From Priestia koreensis (GTDB lineage: Bacteria; Bacillota; Bacilli; Bacillales; Bacillaceae_H), in the NCBI RefSeq assembly GCF_001274935.1, contig NZ_LILC01000027.1, positions 1 through 60,159 on the forward strand: a stretch of 60,159 nucleotides of DNA, in the 5' to 3' direction. Numbering within the stretch: position 1 is the first letter of the stretch; each line of letters starts with the position of its first letter. The notes under the pieces were generated by a model. The model was not told where the DNA came from, made no database searches, and saw nothing but the letters and a program-made list of their open reading frames with translations. The position numbers and the translations under genes are program-made. Below are positions 53,675-60,159 of this stretch, one piece after another.

Positions 53675-54847
53675 TTAATTGCTCGAATACGCAACTTCAC
53701 CACGACAAATCGTCATGACAATGTTAAATTCTCCGTCTACAACCACTAAATCCGCATCTTTTCCTTCTCGAATACTTCCCTTTTGATTATAAACCCCGAT
53801 CTGCTTGGCAGGATTGACACTTGCCATTTGAACAATGTCTTTTACGGAGCAATGCGTGAACGTCATCATGTTTTTCGCCGCATCTCTCAGCCGAATAATA
53901 CTTCCTGCTAGCGTACCGTCTGCTAAAGTCGCTTTATGATTTTGAACAATAACATCTTGACCACCTAGATCGTATACTCCGTCATGCAAGCACTTCGCAC
54001 GCATCGCATCTGTAACAAGGAGTAGGCCTTGAGATCCCTTATTTTGAAAAGCAAGCTGCACGCTTTTTGGATGGGAGTGGATGCCATCAACAATCAGTTC
54101 TGCTTTAACGTCATCGTGAAGTAAAACAGCTCCTACAACACCTGGCTCTCTATGATGAAAAGCTCGCATCTGATTAAATAAATGTGTCGCATGCTTCACA
54201 CCAGCTTTGAAGCTCCCAACCGCCTGTTCATATGTGGCATGCGAATGACCAATGGAGGCCATAACTCCCTCGGAATGGAGGTACTCTACAAGCTCTATTC
54301 CGCCTTCTTCTTCAGGAGCTAGCGTCACAAGCTTAATATGCCCTTCTGCTAAAGCTTGCCATCTTTTAAATAGTGATACGCTAGGTTTCTGCACATGATC
54401 AGGATGCTGTGCTCCGATTTGATTTGGTGAAATAAATGGCCCTTCAAGATGAACGCCTACCACCTCAGCCTTTCCTCGTTGAGAACGTTTTTTGTACGTT
54501 GAAACATTTTCTAGCGCTTTCTCAATCGCCTGACTAGAGGACGTCATCGTTGTAGCTAAAAAACTTGTGGTCCCTTCTCTTGGAAGAGCTTCTGCCATCT
54601 TCTCAAGAGCTTCCGGCGCCCCGTCCATCGTATCTGCGCCGTTAGCGCCATGAATGTGAACATCAATAAACCCTGGTAGAACGCTATGCTCTCCTTGAAA
54701 TGAGAGCGTTTGATCAACGGCTTCATCTTTGGGGCATGCTTCGTAGGAACCATACTCCTTAATCTTACCTTCTTCTATAAGAAGGTATCCATTTTCTATT
54801 TCTTCTGTTTCGGCATACACTTTTATATTTTTTAATAACGTTTTCAT
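53675..54847 (-). CDS. nagA: N-acetylglucosamine-6-phosphate deacetylase
   Basis: A 390-residue amidohydrolase: DVHIHGANGADTMDG, VHLEGPFISP (metal Glu), SIGHSHATYEQA and THLFNQMRAFHHREPG (metal His), DGIHSHP and the catalytic Asp in LLVTDAMRAKC. It makes glucosamine-6-P for NagB. First gene of the nagABR operon. Confidence 0.96.
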   Translation of the reverse strand: MKTLLKNIKVYAETEEIENGYLLIEEGKIKEYGSYEACPKDEAVDQTLSFQGEHSVLPGFIDVHIHGANGADTMDGAPEALEKMAEALPREGTTSFLATTMTSSSQAIEKALENVSTYKKRSQRGKAEVVGVHLEGPFISPNQIGAQHPDHVQKPSVSLFKRWQALAEGHIKLVTLAPEEEGGIELVEYLHSEGVMASIGHSHATYEQAVGSFKAGVKHATHLFNQMRAFHHREPGVVGAVLLHDDVKAELIVDGIHSHPKSVQLAFQNKGSQGLLLVTDAMRAKCLHDGVYDLGGQDVIVQNHKATLADGTLAGSIIRLRDAAKNMMTFTHCSVKDIVQMASVNPAKQIGVYNQKGSIREGKDADLVVVDGEFNIVMTICRGEVAYSSN

Positions 54848-54878
54848 TCTCTAAATCCTTTCATCGACTCTTTTACTT

Positions 54879-54907
54879 ATTGTAACAACTCAATATATAG
54901 TTGTCTA
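54879..54907 (-). promoter_or_regulatory. sigma-A promoter of nagABR
   Basis: On the minus strand TAGACA-N17-TACAAT (-35 at 54902-54907, -10 at 54879-54884). The -35 lies inside the NagR operator. Confidence 0.75.
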
Positions 54908-54915
54908 TACCAGTT
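54899..54915 (-). promoter_or_regulatory. NagR operator (dre) of nagABR
   Basis: On the minus strand AACTGGTATAGACAACT, close to the B. subtilis NagR dre site ATTGGTATAGACAACT. Overlap with the -35 element gives a direct repression mechanism. Further upstream at 54945-54958, CATTG-N4-CAATG is another inverted repeat. Confidence 0.8.
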
Positions 54916-54970
54916 AAAAATATGAATTTTCTTGATATTTGGTTCATTGCGCTCAATGCACAAAAAACGC

Positions 54971-54999
54971 TTGTAACATCATATACTTACATATATGAT
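54971..54999 (+). promoter_or_regulatory. sigma-A promoter of the corA transcription unit
   Basis: TTGTAA-N17-TATGAT, 37 bases before the start of the small ORF and about 180 bases before corA. Confidence 0.65.
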
Positions 55000-55036
55000 T
55001 AATAATGATTTATAACACGGAAAGGAGTGATATTGG

Positions 55037-55162
55037 TTGAATAGTCGTAGCTCGGAGCCTGATCCGGTCATATGTATCGAGGAAGTTCATGTAATCAGTA
55101 CAAGACATCAAGTTGTTATTCACCAGCACTCTTTTACTGAGTCGTTAGCTTCCTCTGTTTAA
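55037..55162 (+). CDS. 41-residue small ORF ahead of corA
   Basis: A short frame starting at TTG 55037 nine bases after AAAGGAGTGA, an excellent ribosome site, and ending at TAA 55160-55162, 17 bases before corA. The peptide begins MNSRSSEPDPVICIEE and continues HVISTRHQVVIHQ. It is hydrophilic, with no membrane segment, one Cys and four His. It may be a leader peptide controlling corA, or a free-standing small protein. No family recognised. Confidence 0.55.
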   Translation: MNSRSSEPDPVICIEEVHVISTRHQVVIHQHSFTESLASSV

Positions 55163-55179
55163 TTCGAGGAGGTAATAGA

Positions 55180-56118
55180 ATGTTAGAAATTTACAAAACA
55201 AATGCCGATGGCAAGCTTGAACAAATGAATCAAATAGTAAATGGCTCCTGGATCAGCCTCGTGAATCCAACCAACGAGGAAATTAACGAAGTACTTGAAA
55301 CCGTTAATGTTCCCATCGACTTCCTTCGTGACCCTCTTGATGATGAAGAACGTTCACGTATTGAAAAGGAAGATAATCACGTCTTAATTATCGTTGACTA
55401 TCCTTATGTTACTCAAGATGAAGCTGGTTCAACGGTTTATGAAACCATCCCAATCGGTCTGATTATTACCGATGACTACTTTATTACCGTTACGCTAAAA
55501 GAAACGCCTATTTTAGAAGTGTTTAAGCACAGTAAGATGAAACAATTTTATACAAATAAAAAGACCCGCTTCGCGCTTCAGCTTTTATACATTATTTCTA
55601 CTTACTTTTTACGTTATCTCAAACACATTAACAAAGAAACAGATAAAGTGGAAAAACAGCTTCATAAAGCGATGCAAAATAAAGAGCTGTATGCATTTTT
55701 AGGTATTGAAAAAAGTTTGGTCTATTTCACGACGTCTCTTAAAGCGAATAAAACGGTACTTGATAAGCTTATGCGCTTTAACTATGTGAAAATCTATGAA
55801 GAAGACCGTGACTTATTAGAAGACGTAATTATTGAAAATACGCAGGCCATTGAAATGGCTCAAACGTACAGCACGATCTTAAGCAGCATGATGAATACCC
55901 TCGCTTCCGTTATTAACAACAACGTAAATATTGCGATGAAGTTTCTTACAACCATTACCATCATGCTTTCATTCCCTACCATTGTTTTTAGTTTCTTTGG
56001 TATGAATGTTAAATTACCGATGTCAGACTCGCCGCATGCATTTTGGCTTACTTTCGTTATTTCTATTATTTTATCCAGCTTGACGGCCCTGATTCTTCGG
56101 AAAAAACGATATATGTAA
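55180..56118 (+). CDS. corA: CorA-family divalent metal (Mg2+) transporter
   Basis: A 312-residue protein: a long cytoplasmic N-terminal domain, then two C-terminal helices. The first ends in the CorA signature FFGMNVKLP; the second is followed by the basic tail RKKRYM. The family forms pentameric channels for Mg2+ (some Co2+, Ni2+ or Zn2+ efflux). GAGGAGG lies nine bases before ATG. Transcribed with the 41-codon ORF. Confidence 0.94.
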   Translation: MLEIYKTNADGKLEQMNQIVNGSWISLVNPTNEEINEVLETVNVPIDFLRDPLDDEERSRIEKEDNHVLIIVDYPYVTQDEAGSTVYETIPIGLIITDDYFITVTLKETPILEVFKHSKMKQFYTNKKTRFALQLLYIISTYFLRYLKHINKETDKVEKQLHKAMQNKELYAFLGIEKSLVYFTTSLKANKTVLDKLMRFNYVKIYEEDRDLLEDVIIENTQAIEMAQTYSTILSSMMNTLASVINNNVNIAMKFLTTITIMLSFPTIVFSFFGMNVKLPMSDSPHAFWLTFVISIILSSLTALILRKKRYM

Positions 56119-56154
56119 ACAAAGCCGCTTGGAACCTCTCCAAGCGGCTTTGTT
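56118..56154. terminator. bidirectional terminator after corA
   Basis: A 16-bp nearly perfect stem (AACAAAGCCGCTTGGA with TCCAAGCGGCTTTGTT) and a 5-base loop between the convergent corA and MltG-like genes. Confidence 0.92.
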
Positions 56155-56165
56155 TATGTATACAA

Positions 56166-56645
56166 TTATTTAAAAATTACGGCGATGATTTCTTCCGTTG
56201 TCATATCGCTTTGAACGACATACGTGCCAGGACGTAGTTTGTTTTCTACGCCGCGACGCTCCACCTCTTTATAAAACTTGAAGCCGCTCGGAACAATTTT
56301 CGCCCGCTGAAGCTGTGTACCAACATCAACAGCAGTCATCCCTGAGGAAACGTTCACAATCGTTCGATAAGCCGTCGCTTTTTGCGCTGTTTCCGTTTTA
56401 GGCGTTTGGGTTTGTACAGGCGCTTTTTGAGTGCTTGCTAGCTTTTGATCCCATTCAGCCTGTGTTTGCACCACGAACCCGTTCTCCTCTAGTTCTGCTT
56501 TCATTTCGCTCTCTGATAAAACCTTTGTTTCTTCCTTTTTACTATTGGAAGCTTCGGACTGCGGACCAAAGAAATAGACAGCACTCATTGCCGTTGCTGC
56601 TACAAGGAGACCACCGGCAAAGCTGCGTAACGTATTAGGAGTCAT
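56166..56645 (-). CDS. membrane-anchored protein with MltG-type N-domain only
   Basis: A 159-residue protein: N-terminal helix (FAGGLLVAATAMSAVYFFG), a polar linker rich in Glu, Gln and Thr, and a C-terminal domain of about 60 residues (VNVSSGMTAVDVGTQLQRAKIV, NKLRPGTYVVQSDMTTEEII). The last part matches the LysM-like first domain of the endolytic transglycosylase MltG/YceG. The catalytic YceG domain of the full enzyme (about 340 residues) is absent. It overlaps the neighbouring gene by four bases. It may bind glycan strands or compete with MltG. Confidence 0.78.
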   Translation of the reverse strand: MTPNTLRSFAGGLLVAATAMSAVYFFGPQSEASNSKKEETKVLSESEMKAELEENGFVVQTQAEWDQKLASTQKAPVQTQTPKTETAQKATAYRTIVNVSSGMTAVDVGTQLQRAKIVPSGFKFYKEVERRGVENKLRPGTYVVQSDMTTEEIIAVIFK

Positions 56646-57028
56646 TGTGTCAAAAAGCTCCTTTCCTCTTTCTTCTTTTTATCATACGGTGATAAAAGAT
56701 CTTCCACTTGCTCCGGTGAGAACGTTTTGATCTTACGTGAGATACTTTCATATGAATACCCACGCTGATTCATATCAAGCATTTCACGAAGAACAATTCG
56801 CTCTTCTGACTCTAAGTCCCATGCTTTTGATTGATGTGCGGTAATAGCTGAATCTAGCTCTACTTCCCGAATACGATCTTGCAGATCGTTGACCTCTCGT
56901 CCAAACGATAGTGTCATTTGTTCTAAATTTTGTTCCATTTGCGAATGCGACTGTCTCGTTCTACGAAATGATAACAGCAACAGTATAATAGCCACAGCAA
57001 ATAAGATAGCGATAAGTACCCCCATCAT
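56642..57028 (-). CDS. single-pass membrane protein with coiled-coil
   Basis: About 128 residues: an N-terminal helix (GVLIAILFAVAIILLLLSF), a coiled-coil (QNLEQMTLSFGREVNDLQDRI) and a C-terminal segment (REMLDMNQRGYSYESISRKI) that resembles a small helix-turn-helix-like module. The frame opens at TTG 57046, but this lies on the AAAGGAGG site; ATG 57028 or 57025 is preferred. Translationally coupled to the MltG-like gene. Confidence 0.7.
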   Translation of the reverse strand: MMGVLIAILFAVAIILLLLSFRRTRQSHSQMEQNLEQMTLSFGREVNDLQDRIREVELDSAITAHQSKAWDLESEERIVLREMLDMNQRGYSYESISRKIKTFSPEQVEDLLSPYDKKKKEERSFLTQ

Positions 57029-57205
57029 AAATCCTCCTTTGTACAATCTGTAAATGATTCATAATGAATTATACCTTTACTTTTTACATTTTTCGACTAA
57101 AAACGACAATTGCAACCAATAGTCCTAATCTTTCATAGAACAAAATCTCTATTTATGAAATAAAACAGAGTCTTTTATCGTTTTTTACATTCTGTCAAAG
57201 ACGAC

Positions 57206-57240
57206 AAAAGAAGCCCTGCTTGTCGAACAGGACTTCTTTT
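57206..57240 (-). terminator. terminator of the oxidoreductase gene
   Basis: A 13-bp stem with one mismatch (AAAAGAAGCCCTG with CAGGACTTCTTTT) and a 9-base loop, followed by a T-rich end on the minus strand. Confidence 0.75.
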
Positions 57241-57255
57241 ACTCCTTAAAAAACA

Positions 57256-57807
57256 TTAAATTTCAAATACTTCCTCAAGATGATGTTTTAATTTAGCCTT
57301 AAAATGATCCATGTTTGGATTTTTCACCACGTCATGAATCGAAAATGTTGGCAGTGGGCTCATACCAATGTATTGATTCATTTTATGAAGGTGGAAAATC
57401 GCTTCATCAAGGCTTTTGCCTTCATAAAACGCATTCGGATTGTCAAAAATTGCCTCCGGTGCGTTCCACGTTAAAGAATACATGTATTGTTTATCGGTGA
57501 ATTGACCACCTTGTCCATAGCGCGTGGAGCCTTTGAAGAAAATATTATCCATATACACTTCGTCAATATAGTGCTTAAACTTCCCTGGAATGCTGAACCA
57601 GTAAACAGGTGTTTGCATAATAATCATATCTGCCCACTTCCATTTTTCAATTTCTTCTTCAACGGAATAGTGATCATCCACAATCGTTTGTTTTAGCTCA
57701 AATTTACTTTTCAGCAGCTCACTCATTTCCTCAAAAATCGTTTGGTTTAACGTTCCTTTGGACTTTTTATAAGCTTCATGTCCATTAATGATTAAAATAT
57801 TTTTCAC
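57256..57807 (-). CDS. NAD(P)H-dependent quinone/flavin oxidoreductase (MdaB-like)
   Basis: A 183-residue flavodoxin-fold enzyme: ILIINGHEAYKKSKGTLN (FMN/FAD phosphate loop), MIIMQTPVYWFSIPGKFKHYID and YSLTWNAPEAIF. It resembles MdaB-type NADPH-quinone reductases. GTG 57807 lies nine bases after AAGGAG; the longer start GTG 57828 would include this site. It is flanked upstream by a near-perfect palindrome that may be its operator. Confidence 0.9.
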   Translation of the reverse strand: MKNILIINGHEAYKKSKGTLNQTIFEEMSELLKSKFELKQTIVDDHYSVEEEIEKWKWADMIIMQTPVYWFSIPGKFKHYIDEVYMDNIFFKGSTRYGQGGQFTDKQYMYSLTWNAPEAIFDNPNAFYEGKSLDEAIFHLHKMNQYIGMSPLPTFSIHDVVKNPNMDHFKAKLKHHLEEVFEI

Positions 57808-57861
57808 AACTCTCCACTCCTTCTTCACAAAATCGCTATTAGCTCATAGCTTTCTCTTTAT

Positions 57862-57883
57862 AATGAAGGAACATTCTTTCATT
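57862..57883 (-). promoter_or_regulatory. 22-bp palindromic operator candidate
   Basis: AATGAA-GGAACATTCT-TTCATT, an almost perfect dyad with mismatches only at four positions. It overlaps the likely promoter region of the oxidoreductase (minus-strand TATAAA just beside it). It could bind a redox- or quinone-sensing MarR/HxlR-type regulator; none is encoded nearby. The rest of this 346-base divergent region shows no gene. Confidence 0.5.
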
Positions 57884-58153
57884 GAGAAGTAGACACTATA
57901 AAGTGCTTTAGGTACTTATTGGTTTGTTACGTACCATCTGGTGCCTGCCGAACGAGGGATGGTTTTCTCTTTATCATCCATTCTTCCGATCAAAACGTTT
58001 CATTTTTCTTCTGACGAGGTAGAACATTAGTGGATATTTTTAGCCTATTCATCCTATTTTTTGATATGATGGAGAAAAGATTTCCATTTAATTTGGTATA
58101 AACTGGATAAATCCAGGCTCTATACATACATTTGTTTGAAGGGGGACAAGAGG

Positions 58154-58930
58154 ATGGTTGATGGAAAAGTAGTATTAATTACAGGAGCAGCTCAAGGAAT
58201 TGGGTATCAAATTGGGGAAAAGTTTGCGGAAAACGGCGCAACCGTTGTTTTAACAGATTTGAACGAAGATGGTGTCAAACAAGCTGCAGAAAAGCTTTCT
58301 TCAAAAGGCTTTAACGCCTATGGGATTAAAGCAGACGTAACAAGCGAACAGGATATTACCAACATGATTGATGAAACGGTATCACGCTACGGACAGCTCG
58401 ATGTGCTGATTAACAATGCTGGCATGCAGTTTGTTTCACCTATTGAAGAGTTTCCAACTGAAAAATTTGAGCTACTCACAAAAATTATGCTCGTCGCCCC
58501 GTTCATGGCGATTAAGCACGTGTTCCCAGCAATGAAAAAACAAAAATTTGGACGTATTATTAATATGGCTTCTATTAATGGTCTAATTGGTTTCTCAGGA
58601 AAAGCTGCCTATAATAGTGCCAAACACGGGGTAATTGGTCTCACAAAAGTCGCTGCGCTTGAAGGAGCTGAACATGGCATCACCGTCAACGCGATTGCAC
58701 CCGGCTATGTAGATACGCCTCTTGTCCGCAACCAGCTACAAGATTTATCAAAAACGAGAAATGTTCCGCTTGAGAGCGTACTAGAAGACGTTATTTATCC
58801 GTTAGTTCCTCAAAAGCGCTTACTAGATGTTGAAGAAATCGCAGACTACGCTCTGTTTTTAGCAAGTGATAAAGCAAAAGGAGTGACGGGACAAGCGGTC
58901 GTAATCGACGGTGGGTATACGGCTCAATAA
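58154..58930 (+). CDS. 3-hydroxybutyrate dehydrogenase (SDR)
   Basis: A 258-residue SDR: TGAAQGIGYQIG (NAD loop), NNAGMQF, catalytic Ser in MASINGLIGFSGKAAYNSAKHG (Tyr and Lys in YNSAK), and the C-terminal pattern PQKRLLDVEEIADYALFL and IDGGYTAQ specific to D-3-hydroxybutyrate dehydrogenases. It interconverts 3-hydroxybutyrate and acetoacetate, as in polyhydroxybutyrate turnover. ATG 58154 lies eight bases after GGGGG; TTG 58136 would be upstream of that site. Confidence 0.9.
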   Translation: MVDGKVVLITGAAQGIGYQIGEKFAENGATVVLTDLNEDGVKQAAEKLSSKGFNAYGIKADVTSEQDITNMIDETVSRYGQLDVLINNAGMQFVSPIEEFPTEKFELLTKIMLVAPFMAIKHVFPAMKKQKFGRIINMASINGLIGFSGKAAYNSAKHGVIGLTKVAALEGAEHGITVNAIAPGYVDTPLVRNQLQDLSKTRNVPLESVLEDVIYPLVPQKRLLDVEEIADYALFLASDKAKGVTGQAVVIDGGYTAQ

Positions 58931-58932
58931 GA

Positions 58933-58962
58933 AAAAAGGGGGCGGTCATCCGCTCCCTTTTT
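58933..58962. terminator. bidirectional terminator
   Basis: A 13-bp stem (AAAAAGGGGGCGG with CCGCTCCCTTTTT, one wobble) and a TCAT loop between the convergent dehydrogenase and HAD genes. Confidence 0.9.
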
Positions 58963-58965
58963 CGT

Positions 58966-59766
58966 TTACGCTGTTTTTTCTTTTTTCACGCTCTCAGGCA
59001 ATAACCCCACAGCAATCAATCCGTTTAAAATGCCATCTTCGTCACAGGATGTCGTCACCATGTCAGCTGCTTTTTTGGCTTCTGGAACACCATTCCCCAT
59101 GGCAATCCCTGTACCAACCGTTTCCAACATTTCAATATCATTTAATGCATCTCCGAACGCATAGCTGTTTTCTAGCTTAATACCAACCTGCTTCAGCATT
59201 TGTTGGATACCAACCGCCTTTGACCCTCCTGCCGGAAGAACATCAAGCGCATAATCGCCCCATCTAACGAATTTGTACGCTGGATATTGATCCACATACC
59301 ACTTCTCAGACGCTCGATCACAGTATAAGTGAGCTTGATAAATCGGTGCTCGTTGATACAGCGTTCCGTCAATCTCTGGATAGTTAATATCTAAGTGAGC
59401 ATAGCTGTTTTCAATGTTTGGATTTCCAGGTTCATTGACCTTCACATGTTCATGATTACAATAGCCTACCGCATGACCCTTTTCCGTTGCTCTCTGCGTT
59501 AGCTCGTGTAGCCATTGTTTGTCTACAGGATTCTCGTATATTTCCTTTCCTTCAAAGACAACATATTGGCCGTTGATCGATACGTATGATTCAATATCTA
59601 ATTCCTCTCGAATCCATTGAAAAGTAGTTGGCACGCGGCCTGTCGCAATCGCTACGTATACGCCGTTCTCTTTTAATAACCGAATGGCTTGCTTAGTCGA
59701 TTCTAAAATCGTTTTTTGATGCGTCAATAGCGTTCCATCTAAATCGAAAAATACAATTTTTTTCAT
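58966..59766 (-). CDS. Cof-type HAD-IIB phosphatase
   Basis: A 266-residue phosphatase: motif I FFDLDGTLL (two Asp), motif II IATGRVPTT, the type IIB cap in the middle, Lys in GGSKAVGIQ and motif IV FGDALNDIEML. It resembles B. subtilis YkrA. Such enzymes act on sugar phosphates or flavin precursors; the exact substrate is unknown. It stands alone with its own terminator. Confidence 0.92.
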   Translation of the reverse strand: MKKIVFFDLDGTLLTHQKTILESTKQAIRLLKENGVYVAIATGRVPTTFQWIREELDIESYVSINGQYVVFEGKEIYENPVDKQWLHELTQRATEKGHAVGYCNHEHVKVNEPGNPNIENSYAHLDINYPEIDGTLYQRAPIYQAHLYCDRASEKWYVDQYPAYKFVRWGDYALDVLPAGGSKAVGIQQMLKQVGIKLENSYAFGDALNDIEMLETVGTGIAMGNGVPEAKKAADMVTTSCDEDGILNGLIAVGLLPESVKKEKTA

Positions 59767-59954
59767 GATTGATCTCCTTTATCGTCGTTCTTAATTCAAA
59801 GCATACGGTATGAAATGCATTTCAGATCAACCCTTTTTTAAATATTTTTTCATTTTTGATTGAGCCTGGCGAAAATTTGTATCATAAAATAAAAATAGAA
59901 CAGACACCGAGCGAGGCCAATGAAAATCTTCGGCTTTTTCTTCGTTCTTTTTCC

Positions 59955-60159
59955 CTAGTTTTCCTTCATTAGCTTTAACATTCTTTTAAGTTGACGGTAA
60001 AAATGGCCCCCTGCATTTCCATGCCAACGATACCCGATGACTACATCATACCCGTGTCTATGCTTTCATTCGCTATTCTTCCCGTCAATTTTAGACCGTT
60101 CCTTGGATTTCTCCTTAAAGTATGCTTCTCTTTGAAAAGGTGCTTGTTTCGTATGTTCC
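59955..60159 (-). pseudogene. decayed IS1182-family transposase C-terminus (partial, runs off window)
   Basis: Reading leftward from the right edge, one frame gives EHTKQAPFQREAYFKEKSK, then RSKIDGKNSE and a TGA (60066-60068), then KHRHGYDVV. A second frame continues SGIVGMEMQGAIFTVNLK, and the first frame resumes as LKRMLKLMKEN with stop at 59955. Together they spell the C-terminal end of IS1182-type DDE transposases with one stop and two frameshifts. No inverted repeat end was identified. Bases 59767-59954 hold nothing recognisable. Confidence 0.7.

Noticed and set aside
55021..55179. M-box (Mg2+) riboswitch before corA
   Set aside because: The conserved M-box core segments are not found; the region is better explained as a short ORF with a ribosome site.

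Overview
The window is chromosomal DNA from a low-G+C Gram-positive bacterium of the Bacillaceae. The YukE/Yuk-type secretion locus, the cydABDC order, the nagA-nagB-nagR operon with a B. subtilis-type dre operator, and above all a gas vesicle cluster in the exact B. megaterium gene order point to the Priestia (Bacillus megaterium) group. This is inference from gene content; no rRNA is present. No tRNA, rRNA, CRISPR array or intact mobile element was seen. The only mobile trace is a decayed IS1182-type transposase tail at the right edge.

Region by region. (1) 0.5-14 kb, minus strand: a type VII secretion system (T7SS), esxA-esaB-essB-essC-esaA-essA, followed by an LXG toxin cassette (YwqH-like and YwqI-like small helical proteins, LXG toxin, candidate immunity protein). 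A SUKH-like protein lies just upstream of esxA. (2) 14.9-18.4 kb: PAP2 phosphatase, FAD monooxygenase and a YCF48/BNR-type propeller protein. (3) 18.6-24.4 kb: cydABDC for cytochrome bd oxidase and its ABC assembly exporter, behind two Rex-like operators. (4) 24.8-31.1 kb: a 13-gene gas vesicle operon gvpPQBRNFGLSKJTU with no gvpA upstream and a candidate sigma-B promoter. (5) 31.6-40 kb: small unknown proteins, a VOC protein, an HKD-nuclease/helicase overlapping a MazG-like pyrophosphohydrolase, a histidine phosphatase, a methyltransferase-response regulator-histidine kinase operon, and an STM3941-family protein behind a good sigma-B-type promoter. (6) 40.2-44.2 kb: three related lipoprotein genes. 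The third is a composite of the first two families, and the first seems to start at AUU. (7) 44.4-45 kb: a pair of small WXG-like proteins that may be orphan T7SS partners. (8) 45.3-48.4 kb: pncB with a Nudix-winged-helix protein (possible NrtR-type regulator), and a SUFU-domain protein. (9) 48.8-54.9 kb: cell-wall sugar recovery by NamZ and NagZ (convergent) and the nagA-nagB-nagR operon. (10) 55-59.8 kb: a 41-codon ORF ahead of a CorA transporter, a membrane protein pair including an MltG-like N-domain protein, an NAD(P)H oxidoreductase, 3-hydroxybutyrate dehydrogenase and a HAD phosphatase.

How parts connect. NamZ and NagZ release MurNAc and GlcNAc from wall fragments. NagA and NagB turn GlcNAc-6-P into fructose-6-P under NagR control. 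Cytochrome bd under Rex and gas vesicles for flotation would both matter when oxygen is low. The T7SS core, its LXG cassette, the SUKH-like and SUFU proteins and the WXG-like pair together suggest contact-dependent competition. Many starts were moved downstream of the longest ORF because a Shine-Dalgarno sequence lies inside the longer version; these choices are stated per gene.
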